Assembly (NCBI RefSeq): GCF_040703035.1
Contig: NZ_CP159996.1
Coordinates: 2,080,001 to 2,144,000, forward strand
Direction of reading: 5' to 3'
Source of the DNA: Terribacillus aidingensis
GTDB lineage: Bacteria > Bacillota > Bacilli > Bacillales > Amphibacillaceae
Length of the DNA: 64,000 nucleotides
Positions within the stretch are counted from its first letter, which is position 1; the number at the start of each line of letters is the position of its first letter. Both the position numbers and the translations under genes were made by a program. Below are positions 7,581 through 18,376 of the stretch, piece after piece. Below the pieces are notes generated by a model. That model ran no database searches. It saw nothing but the letters and a program-made list of their open reading frames with translations, and was not told the DNA's origin.

Positions 7581-8480
7581 ATGAAAAAACGATTATCCCT
7601 ATTTGCCTTATTAGCAGCTTTATTGCTTGTTCTAAGCTCCTGTAGTCCCGGCGGGAAAAATATCACTGTCGGAGCTAAGACCTTTACCGAGCAGCTGCTT
7701 CTAGCCAAGATGACAACCTTCATATTGGAGGATAACGGGTATAACGTGGAAGAAATCCAGAATCTCGGTTCTTCAGCGATGCGCCAAGCAATTGAAACGC
7801 AGCAAGTAGATATGACTTGGGAATATGTAGGTACTGCGCTAGTATCCTATCTAGGTGTGGATCCGGTCGTCGATAAAAATGAAGCGATGAAAACCATTCA
7901 AGAGCTGGATAAGGAAAACGGTGTAGCCTGGACAAACTTGACCGATGCCAATAACGTCTATGTACTGGCAATGAAACAAGAGAAAGCGGATGAGCTGGGC
8001 ATTGATACAATCAGTGATTTGGCTGCTTATGTGAAGGATAACCCAGATGAACTCAGCTTTGGGATGGAAACCGAATTCGCTAATCGTCAGGATGGGATGC
8101 CGGGTTTGGAGGAGCATTACGGCTTCCAGGTTCCTGATACCAACATCCGGGAAATGGAGATTGGTCTTTACTATTCCGCGCTTAATAATGATGAAATCGA
8201 TGTGACCGAAGGGTTTTCCACCGATCCGCAAATCAAATCACTAGAATTAAAGATTCTTGAAGATGATCAGGAATTCTTCCCGTCTTACAATCTGGCTGCC
8301 TCCATCAATCAAGACACTTTGGATGAGCACCCCGAATTAACAAAGTTACTTGAGCCGCTCCAGAATGCATTGACCGCGGATTCCTTACGGGAATTGAACT
8401 ATCAAGTGGATATTGAACAAAAAAGTGTAGAACGTGTAGCCAAGGACTTCCTTGAGGCGAATAATTTACTCAAAGACTAG
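7581..8480 (+). CDS. Osmoprotectant-binding lipoprotein (OpuC/OsmF family)
   Basis: 299-residue lipoprotein that binds a quaternary-ammonium compatible solute outside the membrane. Lipobox LSSC with Cys at residue 21; the mature domain opens with VGAKTFTEQLLLAKM, the hallmark of glycine betaine/carnitine/choline binding proteins of the QAT family, and has the WEYVGTAL segment typical of OpuC-like members. Start chosen at ATG 7581 because it gives a clean signal peptide; an ATG at 7554 overlaps the permease stop. Last gene of the operon, followed by a terminator. The preferred solute is not evident. Confidence 0.9.
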   Translation: MKKRLSLFALLAALLLVLSSCSPGGKNITVGAKTFTEQLLLAKMTTFILEDNGYNVEEIQNLGSSAMRQAIETQQVDMTWEYVGTALVSYLGVDPVVDKNEAMKTIQELDKENGVAWTNLTDANNVYVLAMKQEKADELGIDTISDLAAYVKDNPDELSFGMETEFANRQDGMPGLEEHYGFQVPDTNIREMEIGLYYSALNNDEIDVTEGFSTDPQIKSLELKILEDDQEFFPSYNLAASINQDTLDEHPELTKLLEPLQNALTADSLRELNYQVDIEQKSVERVAKDFLEANNLLKD

Positions 8481-8539
8481 TATTAAGTACGGCGTGTCAT
8501 TGACATGTATATCAACTGAAACAAGTGAATGATAAAACA

Positions 8540-8576
8540 AAAAGGTCTGCGTTCTGTATAGAACGCAGACCTTTTA
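8540..8576 (+). terminator. Terminator of the osmoprotectant operon
   Basis: AAAGGTCTGCGTTC / GAACGCAGACCTTTT stem with a six-base loop. Confidence 0.92.
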
Positions 8577-8643
8577 CACTTCTATTTGTCACATAGATTC
8601 GAAACATTAGAACCTGACTTAAAAATCTATTGAAACAAGCATA

Positions 8644-9210
8644 TTAGCTTGCAGAGCTATCCCGAGCTTTCTTCCAATCTTCTCGCAGCAGTGCATATAC
8701 AGTTGCATCATACGTTTTGCCACCATGATAATAATAACTGCGCAAAAGCCCTTCTCGCTTGAAACCATGCTTCTCCACAAGGGATGCTGATGCCGTATTC
8801 TCTGGGTAGACCATAGCCCCAACACGCAGCAGGTCGAGTTGTTCAAAGCAATAACCCAGAACTGCTTTCATTGCTTCACTAGCAAATCCTTTCTTCCAAT
8901 GGTCCGGATGCAATTCGTACCCGATTTCCGCTCGTCGGTTGCTGCGGTTTACTTGATGCAGACCGATTGTTCCAAGAAATCGTCCTGCTTCCTTACAATA
9001 CATGCCCCACCGAATTACCCGTCCCTCTTGCAAGCCGCATCGGAAAGAGGAAATAACCCGCTCTGCTTCTTCAATGGATTGGAGCGGCTCCATGCCGTAG
9101 AACTTCGTTACACTGCGGTCGGACAAAGCAGCAAATACGTATGGAGCATCCTGCATCTTCACTTCATCCAATACTATCCGTTCGGTTTCTAGCTTCTGGA
9201 ATGTCAGCAT
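8644..9210 (-). CDS. GNAT N-acetyltransferase, RimJ/RimL-like
   Basis: 188 residues with the acetyl-CoA-binding layout of the GNAT fold: an N-terminal ETERIVLDEVKMQDA opening typical of RimJ/RimL-like enzymes, a central GTIGLHQV strand, then the glycine-rich KKGFASEAMKAVLGYCF helix and a C-terminal NTASASLVEKHGFKREG stretch. Members acetylate protein N-termini or small amines; the target here is unknown. Single gene after valS on the same strand, separated from it by the valS terminator, so probably independently transcribed. Confidence 0.86.
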   Translation of the reverse strand: MLTFQKLETERIVLDEVKMQDAPYVFAALSDRSVTKFYGMEPLQSIEEAERVISSFRCGLQEGRVIRWGMYCKEAGRFLGTIGLHQVNRSNRRAEIGYELHPDHWKKGFASEAMKAVLGYCFEQLDLLRVGAMVYPENTASASLVEKHGFKREGLLRSYYYHGGKTYDATVYALLREDWKKARDSSAS

Positions 9211-9231
9211 TGTATTCCTCTCCTTATGTAA

Positions 9232-9266
9232 AAAAGACGCACTAGCAAAATTCTAGTGCGTCTTGT
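9232..9266 (-). terminator. valS terminator
   Basis: Minus strand AAGACGCACTAG / CTAGTGCGTCTT followed by a T run, immediately after the valS stop. Confidence 0.92.
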
Positions 9267-9273
9267 GGTGTGT

Positions 9274-11928
9274 TTAGCCTTTTAGTTCGTTGATGCGCTG
9301 CTGTACGCGTGCGCGTTTATCTTCATAATCTGCTTGCTTAGCACGTTCCTCTTCGACGATCTTTTCTGGTGCCTTGCTGATGAAGCCTTGGTTGGAAAGC
9401 TTCTTCACAACACGATCGACTTCTTTTGTCCATTTGTCGAGTTCTTTCTCCAAGCGTTCGATTTCTTTAGAGATATCGATCAAGCCTTCAAGCGGCAAGT
9501 AAAGCTCTACGCCAGTAAGAACAGCTGACATCGCTTTATCTGGTGCTTGAATACTTGTTGCAATCGTCAGCTCACTTGGATTACAGAAGCGTTCGATATA
9601 GTGCTGCTGCGCCTTAAGTTCTGCTTCGATTGTATTGTCTTCTGCTTGGATAAGCAGCTGGATTTGTTTGGACATCGGTGTATCCACTTCTGCACGGATG
9701 TTACGAACAGAGCGGATGATGCTAACCAAACGTTTCATCTCTTCTGCTGCTTGTTCATCATGCAAATCTTTGTTGACTGTCGGCCAAGCAGCAACCGTGA
9801 TGGATTCCCCTTCATGCGGAAGCTGCTGCCAGATTTCCTCAGTAATGAATGGCATGAATGGATGCAGCATGCGCATTGTCTGATCCAGTACATGTGCAAG
9901 CACAGAACGTGTCATTTGCTTCGCAGCCTCATCTTCGCCATACAGCGGAAGCTTCGCCATTTCGATATACCAGTCACATACATCATCCCAGATGAAGTTG
10001 TACAAATGACGTCCAGCTTCTCCGAATTCATATTTCTCTGCATTATATGTGACAGCTTCAATTGTTTCGTTCAGGCGAGTAAGAATCCATTTATCTGCAA
10101 GACTCTTCTCTTTGGACAAATCAATGTCGCTGTACTGTAAGCCTTCCATATTCATCAAAGCGAATCGGGAAGCGTTCCAGATTTTGTTGGCAAAGTTCCA
10201 AGTAGACTCAACTTTCTCCCACTGGAAGCGCAGATCCTGACCTGGTGATGAACCAGTAGATAGGAAGTAGCGCAAGGAGTCTGCACCATACTTCTCGATA
10301 ACATCCATCGGATCAACACCGTTGCCAAGTGATTTACTCATCTTACGACCTTCTCCGTCACGTACAAGACCGTGAATGAGTACATCCTTGAATGGACGTT
10401 CGCCTGTGAACTCTTTGGATTGGAAGATCATCCGGCTTACCCAGAAGGCAATGATATCATATCCTGTTACGAGTACATCAGTCGGGAAGTAGCGTTTAAA
10501 ATCAGCTGCTTCCGTGTTCGGCCAATCCATTGTGGAAAACGGCCATAATGCGGAAGAGAACCATGTATCAAGTACGTCTTGATCTTGCTCCCAGTTCTCG
10601 ATGTCTGCTGGCGCTTCTTTGCCAACATACACTTCGCCTGTTTCTTTATGATACCAAGCCGGAATACGATGTCCCCACCATAGCTGACGGGAAACACACC
10701 AGTCACGGATGTTTTCCATCCAGTATGAATAGGTTCTTTCGAATCGTTCTGGTACGAAGTTGATTTTGTCTTCGCCTGCTTGCAATTCCAAAGCTTGTTT
10801 CGCTAACGGCTCCATGTTTACGAACCATTGTGTGGATAGATAAGGTTCTACCACTGCACCGCTGCGCTCGGAATGACCAACGCTATGCATATGATCTTCG
10901 ATTTTGAATAGGATGCCTTGTTCCTGCAGATCCTTCACGATTTGCTTACGTGCTTCAAAACGATCTAAGCCATTATATTTTCCAGCATTTTCATTCATGC
11001 TGCCATCCTCATTCATAACAAGGATGCGTTCAAGATTGTGGCGGTTACCTACTTCAAAGTCATTCGGGTCATGCGCAGGAGTGATTTTCACAGCTCCGGA
11101 ACCGAATTCCATGTCAACATAATCATCGGCCACAATCGGAATTTCACGATTTACTTCCGGCAGGATGACCGTTTTACCGATCAAGTGCTGGTAGCGCTCA
11201 TCATCCGGATGTACAGCTACTGCCGTATCCCCTAGGAATGTTTCTGGACGAGTAGTCGCTATTTCGATATGTCCTGTTCCATCAGCAAGCGGGTAACGCA
11301 TATGATAGAAGTGTCCTTGTACGTCCTTATGGATTACTTCAATATCAGAAAGAGCCGTTTTAGCTGCCGGATCCCAGTTGATGATATACTCGCCACGGTA
11401 AAGCAAACCTTTTTCATACAATGTAACGAATACTTCCTTAACTGCTTCAGATAACCCTTCATCCAATGTGAATCGCTCACGTGAATAGTCAAGACCAAGT
11501 CCCATCTTCGACCATTGCTTGCGGATGAAGTTTGCATATTCTTCTTTCCATTCCCAGCTCTTCTCTAAGAAGCCTTCGCGGCCAAGATCGTAGCGGTTGA
11601 TGCCCTGTTCGCGCAGTTTCGCATCTACTTTTGCCTGTGTCGCGATACCGGCATGGTCCATTCCTGGAAGCCAAAGCACATCATAGCCTTGCATACGTTT
11701 CATACGTGTCAGGATATCTTGTAATGTTGTATCCCAAGCGTGCCCTAAGTGCAGCTTACCTGTTACGTTTGGCGGCGGAATGACGATTGAATATGGCTCT
11801 TTGCTTTCATCCCCGGTTGCTTCGAAATATTTGCCATCAAGCCAGAATTGGTAGCGGCCTGCTTCGATGCTGGCCGGATCGTATTTGGATGGCAGTGAGT
11901 TCGTTTCTTGTGATTTGTCTGTTGTCAT
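9274..11928 (-). CDS. valS: Valyl-tRNA synthetase
   Basis: Class I aminoacyl-tRNA synthetase charging tRNA-Val in the cytoplasm. 884 residues, the usual length. The HIGH-type motif reads HLGH at residues 60-63 after PPPNVTGKL, the KMSKS motif is in [10 protein letters not shown], the editing domain lies between, and a C-terminal coiled-coil arm ([16 protein letters not shown]) closes the protein. The frame is open back to 12021, but that stretch is T-box leader; the ATG at 11928 has a perfect AAGGAGG at proper spacing and gives the expected N-terminus. Controlled by a valine T-box just upstream. Neighbours ysxE/spoVID are conserved in Bacillus. Confidence 0.98.
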   Translation of the reverse strand: MTTDKSQETNSLPSKYDPASIEAGRYQFWLDGKYFEATGDESKEPYSIVIPPPNVTGKLHLGHAWDTTLQDILTRMKRMQGYDVLWLPGMDHAGIATQAKVDAKLREQGINRYDLGREGFLEKSWEWKEEYANFIRKQWSKMGLGLDYSRERFTLDEGLSEAVKEVFVTLYEKGLLYRGEYIINWDPAAKTALSDIEVIHKDVQGHFYHMRYPLADGTGHIEIATTRPETFLGDTAVAVHPDDERYQHLIGKTVILPEVNREIPIVADDYVDMEFGSGAVKITPAHDPNDFEVGNRHNLERILVMNEDGSMNENAGKYNGLDRFEARKQIVKDLQEQGILFKIEDHMHSVGHSERSGAVVEPYLSTQWFVNMEPLAKQALELQAGEDKINFVPERFERTYSYWMENIRDWCVSRQLWWGHRIPAWYHKETGEVYVGKEAPADIENWEQDQDVLDTWFSSALWPFSTMDWPNTEAADFKRYFPTDVLVTGYDIIAFWVSRMIFQSKEFTGERPFKDVLIHGLVRDGEGRKMSKSLGNGVDPMDVIEKYGADSLRYFLSTGSSPGQDLRFQWEKVESTWNFANKIWNASRFALMNMEGLQYSDIDLSKEKSLADKWILTRLNETIEAVTYNAEKYEFGEAGRHLYNFIWDDVCDWYIEMAKLPLYGEDEAAKQMTRSVLAHVLDQTMRMLHPFMPFITEEIWQQLPHEGESITVAAWPTVNKDLHDEQAAEEMKRLVSIIRSVRNIRAEVDTPMSKQIQLLIQAEDNTIEAELKAQQHYIERFCNPSELTIATSIQAPDKAMSAVLTGVELYLPLEGLIDISKEIERLEKELDKWTKEVDRVVKKLSNQGFISKAPEKIVEEERAKQADYEDKRARVQQRINELKG

Positions 11929-11961
11929 GCCTGGTTCCTCCTTCAATGCTTTTGGTGACAT

Positions 11962-12215
11962 ATAAAAACCCTTCTCATCCAAAAGGACGAAAAGGGTTAG
12001 TTTCCGTGGTACCACCTTCATTTACGACACTACTTATACGTGTCGCACACTCGAGGGAGATAACGGCTCTTCACCGGCTCCCCCTACTGACTAAAAAGTC
12101 ACATTCGGGGTCGCTGCATACAGGGCGACCTTCTACTGCAGGTATCCGGGAAACTTCCACCAGTTTGCTTCCCTCTCTAGTATGGACCCTTACACTATAC
12201 TCTTCCCTGTCAAAG
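11962..12215 (-). promoter_or_regulatory. Valine T-box riboswitch of valS
   Basis: Minus strand contains AAGGTGGTACCACGG at about 12003-12018, a terminator hairpin AACCCTTTTCGTCC / GGATGAGAAGGGTTTTT at 11964-11999, and in stem I GAA-G-GUC-G with the valine specifier GUC at 12127-12129. Uncharged tRNA-Val should pair here and allow read-through into valS. Confidence 0.95.
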
Positions 12216-12344
12216 CATTTGTATCATGTATAGCTTATTGTATCCACTTGACAGTAAAAAAGTCAATGAAGAGGCATATTTTTTTCAAAAAAGGGGAAAC
12301 GCCTAGCTTTTCCCGTTCATATACTGCTTATAGGAGGGATGACA

Positions 12345-12533
12345 ATGAGTAAATTCAACCGCAACAACATGCCGGGGTTCCTCAAGTATTGGGTCAATGT
12401 CACCGAGAAGGCGGTAATTCCACTGATCGTCTTCCAGTTCATCAGAACGCTCTTGTTTCCATCGATTTTGGATATCCTTATACTTGGCGGCTTGATTGCC
12501 CTTTACTTCAGCTTCCAGACAAAATCAATCTAA
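12345..12533 (+). CDS. Small membrane protein of unknown function
   Basis: 62 residues, MSKFNRNNMPGFLKYW then two hydrophobic segments (about residues 22-40 and 43-57) separated by a short turn. The ATG at 12345 is chosen because TAGGAGGG lies 7 bases upstream; another ATG at 12339 is too close to the site. It is the only plus-strand gene in this block, divergent from the valS T-box. Its stop codon (12531-12533) directly abuts the stop of ysxE on the other strand with no gap. I do not recognise the family. Confidence 0.65.
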   Translation: MSKFNRNNMPGFLKYWVNVTEKAVIPLIVFQFIRTLLFPSILDILILGGLIALYFSFQTKSI

Positions 12534-13547
12534 TCAAGCCTCTGCGCCTTCCTGTTCTTCCTGATCACGCAGATCCTGAAAATAGGATTGTGCCTGGAGA
12601 GCCTGTATCAGTTGCCGATGCGTCTGGGTCAATTCCAATACGACAGCAGGGGTATCCGCCTTTTGCGGAGCACTTACATACTCTCTGACCTGCTGCAAAT
12701 ACCGGCCCGGATGAAGCAAATGCAGCATGAACAGGCTCTCTTCATTTTTTTTCATTTGCCGATGCTCTTCATACGTATGCAAATAAAATGGTGCATTTAT
12801 TACATTGCTATCGACGAAACGCCATTCTTCCTTATAGTAAGCAGCCAGGTCCAAGCTAGGATTGCCGAGCTTGGTCTTTTCCCAATTCAGCAAATGCAGC
12901 GGACTGCCATCCTGTACATGGGAAGGTCGTAAGCTGCCATGCAAAACACTATGCTCCATCTCGGGATCTGCTTTAAGATCTGCATCATAATGGTCATACC
13001 ATTTATCCAGCATTGCAGACACATGCTCCAAATCCTTATAATGCGTGCAAACGAGCAAGGGCACAACCCCCATGTATGTTTGGGATTCGAAACGCTCCAC
13101 CAAACCGAGCAGCTCCTCTCTGTCCTGCTGGAGCTTTTCTTTTTGCTTCCGAATGGCCAATGCATACGCTTCATAATCTATTGGATACCGTTTGCTGGAG
13201 GAGGCATGTATCTTCCCAAGAGTAGTGAACAGCATCTCATAAGGATGATCTGGTTCATCTGTTCGATGCCGCTCCAGCCACGGCATCAGATAATACACTT
13301 CCCCTTCATCCACCACATAGAAATTCTCCTGCAATGTTTGATAGACCGGCGGAACACCTTCCCGATAAAAATTATGCTTGCCTTGGACGACCATCAGCCA
13401 GCGGTCGAGCCGCTCCGGATGGAGGGATGACCTTTTTAAAGCAAAAGCCGCCTGGTGCGTTTGCACTTTAGACAGGCGGCTGGTAATAGCTTGAACCGAG
13501 GCTGGCGTGATGCCATAGGCAGCTAGTATTCGATCGATATTTTCCAT
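12534..13547 (-). CDS. ysxE: YsxE, spore-coat-associated CotS-family protein
   Basis: 337 residues of the CotS/YsxE branch of aminoglycoside-phosphotransferase-like proteins, which in Bacillus are spore-coat-associated and most probably not active kinases. Visible: KRSSLHPERLDRWLMVVQ, a kinase-like core, and a loop LHGSLRPSHVQDG (where true kinases have HGDxxxxN) followed by LLNWEKTKLGNPSLDLA. The replaced Asp and Asn support loss of catalysis. It sits directly after spoVID, the same order as in B. subtilis, with a 23-base gap, so co-transcribed in the mother cell is likely. Its stop abuts the stop of the small plus-strand gene. Confidence 0.85.
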   Translation of the reverse strand: MENIDRILAAYGITPASVQAITSRLSKVQTHQAAFALKRSSLHPERLDRWLMVVQGKHNFYREGVPPVYQTLQENFYVVDEGEVYYLMPWLERHRTDEPDHPYEMLFTTLGKIHASSSKRYPIDYEAYALAIRKQKEKLQQDREELLGLVERFESQTYMGVVPLLVCTHYKDLEHVSAMLDKWYDHYDADLKADPEMEHSVLHGSLRPSHVQDGSPLHLLNWEKTKLGNPSLDLAAYYKEEWRFVDSNVINAPFYLHTYEEHRQMKKNEESLFMLHLLHPGRYLQQVREYVSAPQKADTPAVVLELTQTHRQLIQALQAQSYFQDLRDQEEQEGAEA

Positions 13548-13570
13548 CTAGCACACCCCGTTCATTTTTA

Positions 13571-15958
13571 TTAATTCTTTCTTGGACGACGCTGCGGAAT
13601 GACTAGCAGCTGACCTTCCGATACTGTTTCTTCCTCCAGATTATTGGAGCTGGCAATTGTACTGACAGGCACATCATATCGATTCGCAATCTTCTCCAAT
13701 GTGTCCCGCTCCTGAACGATGCAGACACGGACCTTCGTATATGTTTCTTCCCTAGCACCAAACATGTGGACAAGGAAATTGCTGCTGTCACTGCGCTCGG
13801 CTGCTGCTTCTTTTGTTTCTGTCACTTCGTCTGCTTCAGCCACTTCCTGCAAATCCTCCGGCTGCAGTTCCTGATTGATTGGGACTGACTGCAGAGATAC
13901 GTCGTTATAAGCATCCTCGTATGATTCTTCCGTATCAATCTCTTCTGCAGTTATATCTGCTTGCGGCACTTCCGTAGGCTCGACTGGCTTACTGCCGAAA
14001 AACTCACTGAATGTCTTCGTCTCTTTATATTTCCATCTGTCATCCTCTTCTGGGGTCAAAAGAGGAGGTGCTTCGAATCTGATTGGCTCAGGAGGCGCTT
14101 CTTCTGGTTGCTTTGCTTGATACGTAAAGGTGAAATCCGGTGCTTCGGCTGGTTCTTCATGAGGCAGTTCCCGATCCAGATAATATACGTCATCATCCTG
14201 ATCAAGCGCCTGTCGGAAATCAGCCGCTTGATAAGCATCCTCCAGCTCATCCGGTAGCACGAAGAATTCTTCTGGCAGCTTGCCAGCTGCTGGAATCTGA
14301 TAGTCATTTTGTACGTACTGTTGTTCTTCTGATTTATAGACTGCTTCTTCGCGTGATTGCGGAGCTGTCCTCTCCGCTTGAATATTAACCCTTGGTGATG
14401 CAGGTGCTCGCTCTTGTGCATAAGCCTGAGGTTCTTCCTGTTCCTCCTCATCAGCAGGACGATGTTCTGTATAATCTGCTGGAGCAGCTGAAGCCTCCAG
14501 TACTGTTTCTGCCTGTGATGGCGTTTGTTCTGTATAATGCTGTGCAAATGAGATGCTTTGCTCCTCTGTCTTCTGATCGCGGGTTTCTGCTCTTAATTCA
14601 GCTTCTATCTCATTTTCCGTATATTCCTTAGAAAACTCATAGCCCTGCGCTTTGGCTTCTTTTTCCTCACGAGCCTCTGCTTGCGCTTCTGGCTCTTTCG
14701 ACTCCACATATTCTTGAGCAAACTGGTAGCTCTGCTTCTCAATATCTTGTTCCTCACGTGCTTCTGCTTTTGCTCCTACCTCAGTCGACTCCACATATTC
14801 TTGAGCAAATTGGTAGCTCTGCTTCTCAATATCTTGTTCCTCACGTGCTTCTGCTTGCGCTTCTACCTCTGTTGACTCCACATATTCTTGAGCAAATTGG
14901 TAGCTCTGCTTCTCAATATCTTGTTCCTCACGTGCTTCTGCTTGCGCTTCTACCTCTGTTGACTCCACATATTCCTGAGCAAACTGGTAGCTCTGCACCT
15001 CAGCATTTTGTTCTTCACGTGCTTCTGCTTGCGCTTCTACCTCTGTTGACTCCACATTTCCCTTAGCAAACTTATACCCTTGCACCTCAGGCTCCTGATT
15101 GTTACTGCTATCTGCTTCTGTTTCCTCTCGATTCACTTCTATTTCTTCTTCCCCTGCATACTCCTCTTGAGAGAACTGATACCCTTGTTCCTCGATTTTC
15201 TGTTCCGCGGAAACATCTGCTTCTGTTTCCTCTCGATTCACTTCTACCTCTTCTTCCGCTGCATTTACATCTTGAGAGAACTGATACCCTGGCTCCTCCG
15301 TACCATGTTCTTCTCTTGCATCTGCTGTTGATTCTTCCAGCTTACTTACAGCTGGTTCTTCTTTCGCAAACTGATAGCCTTGCTGCTCATATTCCTGATC
15401 ATCACGTGCTTGGGCTTCGATCTGATTTGCAATTTCGTCTGTATAAGATTTTGCCTGTTCTCCTTGCGGGAATGCTGCAGGAGGGAAATAAGGCTGCTGC
15501 GGTGCTTGTGGCTGCGATTGTCTTCTCTCTTCCAAGACACCGTAAATGGCAACCGTCGCATGCAGTTCAAGCACATTACTGCCAGGAACTTCATAATCAA
15601 AGTTGTCAATTGTGACATACACGTCATTCAGCTGCTTGATACGATTTTTCGGAACAGATATTTCAACCGGGAAACGATGATAAAATGTATTCGTTCCTGC
15701 TTCCTGTTTCTCGACGTTTTCCATTTCTCTTGTACCAGGGCTGACAGCGACTGCACTTCCTTCGACAACCTCCTGAAGAGGGTAATATTCACCTGTAAGT
15801 TCGATGACACCTCGAACAGAAATTTCATGCTCAAACTCCTGGATACTGATCTCCGGCTCCAATGCGATTCCAATTAAATCTTGCAGCTGTGCGTCGGCAC
15901 GGAAACTGAGTGATTCTTGTATATCAAACATAAAAGGTGTTGTCTCATTTGAAGACAT
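13571..15958 (-). CDS. spoVID: SpoVID, spore morphogenesis protein with expanded repeats
   Basis: Protein needed for spore-coat encasement. 795 residues from ATG 15958 (AAGGAGG upstream); B. subtilis SpoVID is about 575. N-terminal domain (about 1-150) begins with MFDIQESLSFRAD and includes IGIALEPEIS. The C-terminal LysM domain (about 745-790) has ERDTLEKIANRYDV and NNLEEETVSEGQLLVIP, and anchors the protein at the spore surface. Between them an acidic, low-complexity region holds about nine repeats of a roughly 29-residue unit beginning YQFAQEYVEST; these account for the extra length. Followed by ysxE, as in Bacillus. Confidence 0.94.
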   Translation of the reverse strand: MSSNETTPFMFDIQESLSFRADAQLQDLIGIALEPEISIQEFEHEISVRGVIELTGEYYPLQEVVEGSAVAVSPGTREMENVEKQEAGTNTFYHRFPVEISVPKNRIKQLNDVYVTIDNFDYEVPGSNVLELHATVAIYGVLEERRQSQPQAPQQPYFPPAAFPQGEQAKSYTDEIANQIEAQARDDQEYEQQGYQFAKEEPAVSKLEESTADAREEHGTEEPGYQFSQDVNAAEEEVEVNREETEADVSAEQKIEEQGYQFSQEEYAGEEEIEVNREETEADSSNNQEPEVQGYKFAKGNVESTEVEAQAEAREEQNAEVQSYQFAQEYVESTEVEAQAEAREEQDIEKQSYQFAQEYVESTEVEAQAEAREEQDIEKQSYQFAQEYVESTEVGAKAEAREEQDIEKQSYQFAQEYVESKEPEAQAEAREEKEAKAQGYEFSKEYTENEIEAELRAETRDQKTEEQSISFAQHYTEQTPSQAETVLEASAAPADYTEHRPADEEEQEEPQAYAQERAPASPRVNIQAERTAPQSREEAVYKSEEQQYVQNDYQIPAAGKLPEEFFVLPDELEDAYQAADFRQALDQDDDVYYLDRELPHEEPAEAPDFTFTYQAKQPEEAPPEPIRFEAPPLLTPEEDDRWKYKETKTFSEFFGSKPVEPTEVPQADITAEEIDTEESYEDAYNDVSLQSVPINQELQPEDLQEVAEADEVTETKEAAAERSDSSNFLVHMFGAREETYTKVRVCIVQERDTLEKIANRYDVPVSTIASSNNLEEETVSEGQLLVIPQRRPRKN
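14530..15390 (-). repeat. Tandem repeats inside spoVID
   Basis: About nine direct repeats encode units of the form (Y)xF(A/S)xE...EAREEQ. The four central ones (about 14700-15060) are 87 bases each and almost identical in DNA, so recent; outer ones are diverged and some are longer. All keep the reading frame. Confidence 0.9.
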
Positions 15959-16052
15959 GTGGAATCCTCCTTCCAAGATTTAAGCGTTCCTCTGTACTAA
16001 AACCTATGCTTACGCCCAATCACATATGTAAAGAAAATCCTTTGTCCTCATG

Positions 16053-16084
16053 AAAAAAAGCCCAAGCATATGCTTGGGCTTTTA
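16053..16084 (-). terminator. Terminator of the hem operon
   Basis: AAAAGCCCAAGCA / TGCTTGGGCTTTT, a palindrome with a T run on the minus strand, between hemL and spoVID. Confidence 0.93.
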
Positions 16085-16087
16085 CGT

Positions 16088-17380
16088 TTAAGATGCTGCT
16101 ATTTTCTTGAATGCCTGTCTTGCTGCTTCGATTGTAGCTTCAATATCTTCATCCGTATGAGCAGCTGATAAGAACAACCCCTCGAATTGAGAAGGAGGCA
16201 GGAAGATGCCAGCTTCGATCATTTCCCGATAGTACGTGGAGAAGTGATCCAAATTGGATGTCTTCGCTGTGTCAAAGTTGATGACAGGAGTATCCGTAAA
16301 GAAGACACCCACCATCGAACCGGCACGATTCACTTGTAACGGAATTCCGAATTCCTCTGCAGCTGCTTTGTATCCTTCTGCAAGACGGTCAGCGTGCGCA
16401 TTGATGCGCTCATACGCCGCTTTATCCATTGCTGCCAATGTTTCGTAACCAGCAGTCATCGCAAGCGGATTTCCTGAAAGTGTTCCTGCTTGGTAAATAT
16501 CACCCGCTGGAGCAACACGATCCATGATTTCCTTACGGCCGCCATAAGCACCGACAGGAAGACCACCGCCGATGATTTTACCAAGGCAAGTCAAGTCTGG
16601 TTCAACGCCGAAGTGACCTTGCGCAGAATGATAGCCGACTCGGAAACCAGTCATGACTTCATCGAAAATGAGCAAAGCGCCATGCTGCTTTGTGATATCA
16701 CGAAGTCCTTCAAGGAATCCTGGCTGAGGTGGGACAACACCCATATTCCCGCAGACTGGCTCAGCAATAACAGCTGCAATATCATCTCCATACTGTTCAA
16801 AAGCATATTGAACGCTTTCCAAATCATTGTACGGTACGGTAATCGTATTACGGGCAATTGTTTCCGGTACACCTGGGCTATCAGGAAGTCCTAGTGTCGC
16901 CACACCAGAACCTGCTTTGATCAAGAGGGAATCTCCATGCCCATGATAGCTGCCGACGAATTTCAGGATCTTGTCACGTCCAGTGAATCCACGTGCCAAA
17001 CGAAGGGCACTCATTGTCGCTTCTGTACCGGAGTTGACCATGCGAACGATATCCATCGATGGAATCCGCTCTTTCACCAAAGCTGCCATCTTGTTCTCCA
17101 TCACAGTCGGCGCACCGAAGCTTGTCCCTTTCTCCGTGATTTTCTTCAGACCTTCTACAACTCGGTCATCGGCATGTCCCAAAATGAGAGGTCCCCAGCT
17201 TAGGACATAGTCGATGTACGTATTGCCATCGATATCTGTAATTTTTGAACCCTTACCGCTATCCATGAAAATAGGATCCATCCCTACGGAACGGAATGCA
17301 CGAACCGGGGAGTTAACTCCGCCTGGCATATGCTGTTTCGCTTCTTCGAATGCTGCTATCGACTTTTCAAAGCTTTTCAT
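16088..17380 (-). CDS. hemL: Glutamate-1-semialdehyde 2,1-aminomutase
   Basis: PLP enzyme converting glutamate-1-semialdehyde to 5-aminolevulinate, second step of the C5 heme pathway. 430 residues, normal length. The PLP-lysine motif [17 protein letters not shown] and the early [16 protein letters not shown] phosphate-binding stretch are intact. Last gene of hemAXCDBL, 16 bases after hemB and followed by the operon terminator. Confidence 0.98.
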   Translation of the reverse strand: MKSFEKSIAAFEEAKQHMPGGVNSPVRAFRSVGMDPIFMDSGKGSKITDIDGNTYIDYVLSWGPLILGHADDRVVEGLKKITEKGTSFGAPTVMENKMAALVKERIPSMDIVRMVNSGTEATMSALRLARGFTGRDKILKFVGSYHGHGDSLLIKAGSGVATLGLPDSPGVPETIARNTITVPYNDLESVQYAFEQYGDDIAAVIAEPVCGNMGVVPPQPGFLEGLRDITKQHGALLIFDEVMTGFRVGYHSAQGHFGVEPDLTCLGKIIGGGLPVGAYGGRKEIMDRVAPAGDIYQAGTLSGNPLAMTAGYETLAAMDKAAYERINAHADRLAEGYKAAAEEFGIPLQVNRAGSMVGVFFTDTPVINFDTAKTSNLDHFSTYYREMIEAGIFLPPSQFEGLFLSAAHTDEDIEATIEAARQAFKKIAAS

Positions 17381-17396
17381 CTGAATTCCTCCTCGT

Positions 17397-18374
17397 TCAG
17401 TTATCTTCCTTCAGCCATCTTGCCACATCTTTCGCAAAGTAAGTCATGATCAAATCAGCACCCGCACGTTTCATACCGATCATTTTTTCCATAACAATTG
17501 CTTTCTCATCGATCCAGCCGTTCAAAGCAGCAGCTTTTACCATGCTGTATTCGCCGCTGACATTGTATGCAACAATCGGAGCATTGAATTGATTACGCAC
17601 ATCACGGATGATATCCAAGTAAGCAAGAGCTGGTTTCACGATAAGGAAGTCTGCATTTTCTTCGATATCAGATGTTGCTTCGCGCAGTGCTTCTCTTCTG
17701 TTTGAAGGATCCATTTGATACGTTTTGCGGTCCCCGAATTGCGGCGCGCCTTCAGCTGCTTCGCGGAAAGGACCGTAAAAAGCAGAGGCGTATTTGACAG
17801 AATAAGCCATAATCGGAATGTTCGTAAAGCCGGCTTCATCCAGTCCCTTGCGGATGGCTTGTACATAGCCGTCCATCATATTAGAAGGGGCAATGATATC
17901 AGCTCCTGCTTTTGCCTGGCTCACTGCAGTATCTACTAAATAGCCTAATGATTCATCATTATCGATTATTCCGTCATGCACGATGCCGCAGTGTCCATGG
18001 GATGTATATTCGCAAAGGCAAGTATCAGCAATCAAAAGAAGCTCAGGGACTTCCTGTTTAGTCTGGCTGATTGCACGCTGTACGATGCCGTGGTCATGAA
18101 AAGCACCAGTTCCGACTTCATCTTTTTCAGCAGGTATACCGAAAAACAGCACCGATTTGATGCCTAATTCGCTTACTTCCTTCATTTCAGCTGATAAATT
18201 ATCTAAAGACAGCTGGAATACACCTGGCATGGAGGAAACTTCATTACGTACATTTTCGCCCTCAACAACGAAAACTGGGTAAATCAAGTCATCCACTGTT
18301 ACTTCTGTTTCTCTTACTAATGCCCGCATGTTAGCTGATGTACGCAAACGGCGGTGGCGTTTGAATTCTGCCAT
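17397..18374 (-). CDS. hemB: Delta-aminolevulinic acid dehydratase (porphobilinogen synthase)
   Basis: Condenses two 5-aminolevulinates to porphobilinogen. About 325 residues. Both active-site lysines are visible, in [17 protein letters not shown] and [12 protein letters not shown], as is the metal-binding [15 protein letters not shown] loop with three Cys of the zinc type. Two ATGs lie 6 bases apart (18380 and 18374); the second has the AGGTGA site at normal spacing, so I use it. The first overlaps the hemD stop as ATGA. Fifth gene of the hem operon. Confidence 0.96.
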   Translation of the reverse strand: MAEFKRHRRLRTSANMRALVRETEVTVDDLIYPVFVVEGENVRNEVSSMPGVFQLSLDNLSAEMKEVSELGIKSVLFFGIPAEKDEVGTGAFHDHGIVQRAISQTKQEVPELLLIADTCLCEYTSHGHCGIVHDGIIDNDESLGYLVDTAVSQAKAGADIIAPSNMMDGYVQAIRKGLDEAGFTNIPIMAYSVKYASAFYGPFREAAEGAPQFGDRKTYQMDPSNRREALREATSDIEENADFLIVKPALAYLDIIRDVRNQFNAPIVAYNVSGEYSMVKAAALNGWIDEKAIVMEKMIGMKRAGADLIMTYFAKDVARWLKEDN

Positions 18375-18376
18375 TG

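Noticed and set aside
9547..10140. 197-codon plus-strand frame opposite valS
   Set aside because: Antisense to the well-conserved valS, with shadow-type composition.
12240..12255. TTGACA near 12249 as -35 of the small membrane gene
   Set aside because: No -10 at 16-18 bases; the nearest T/A run is too far away.
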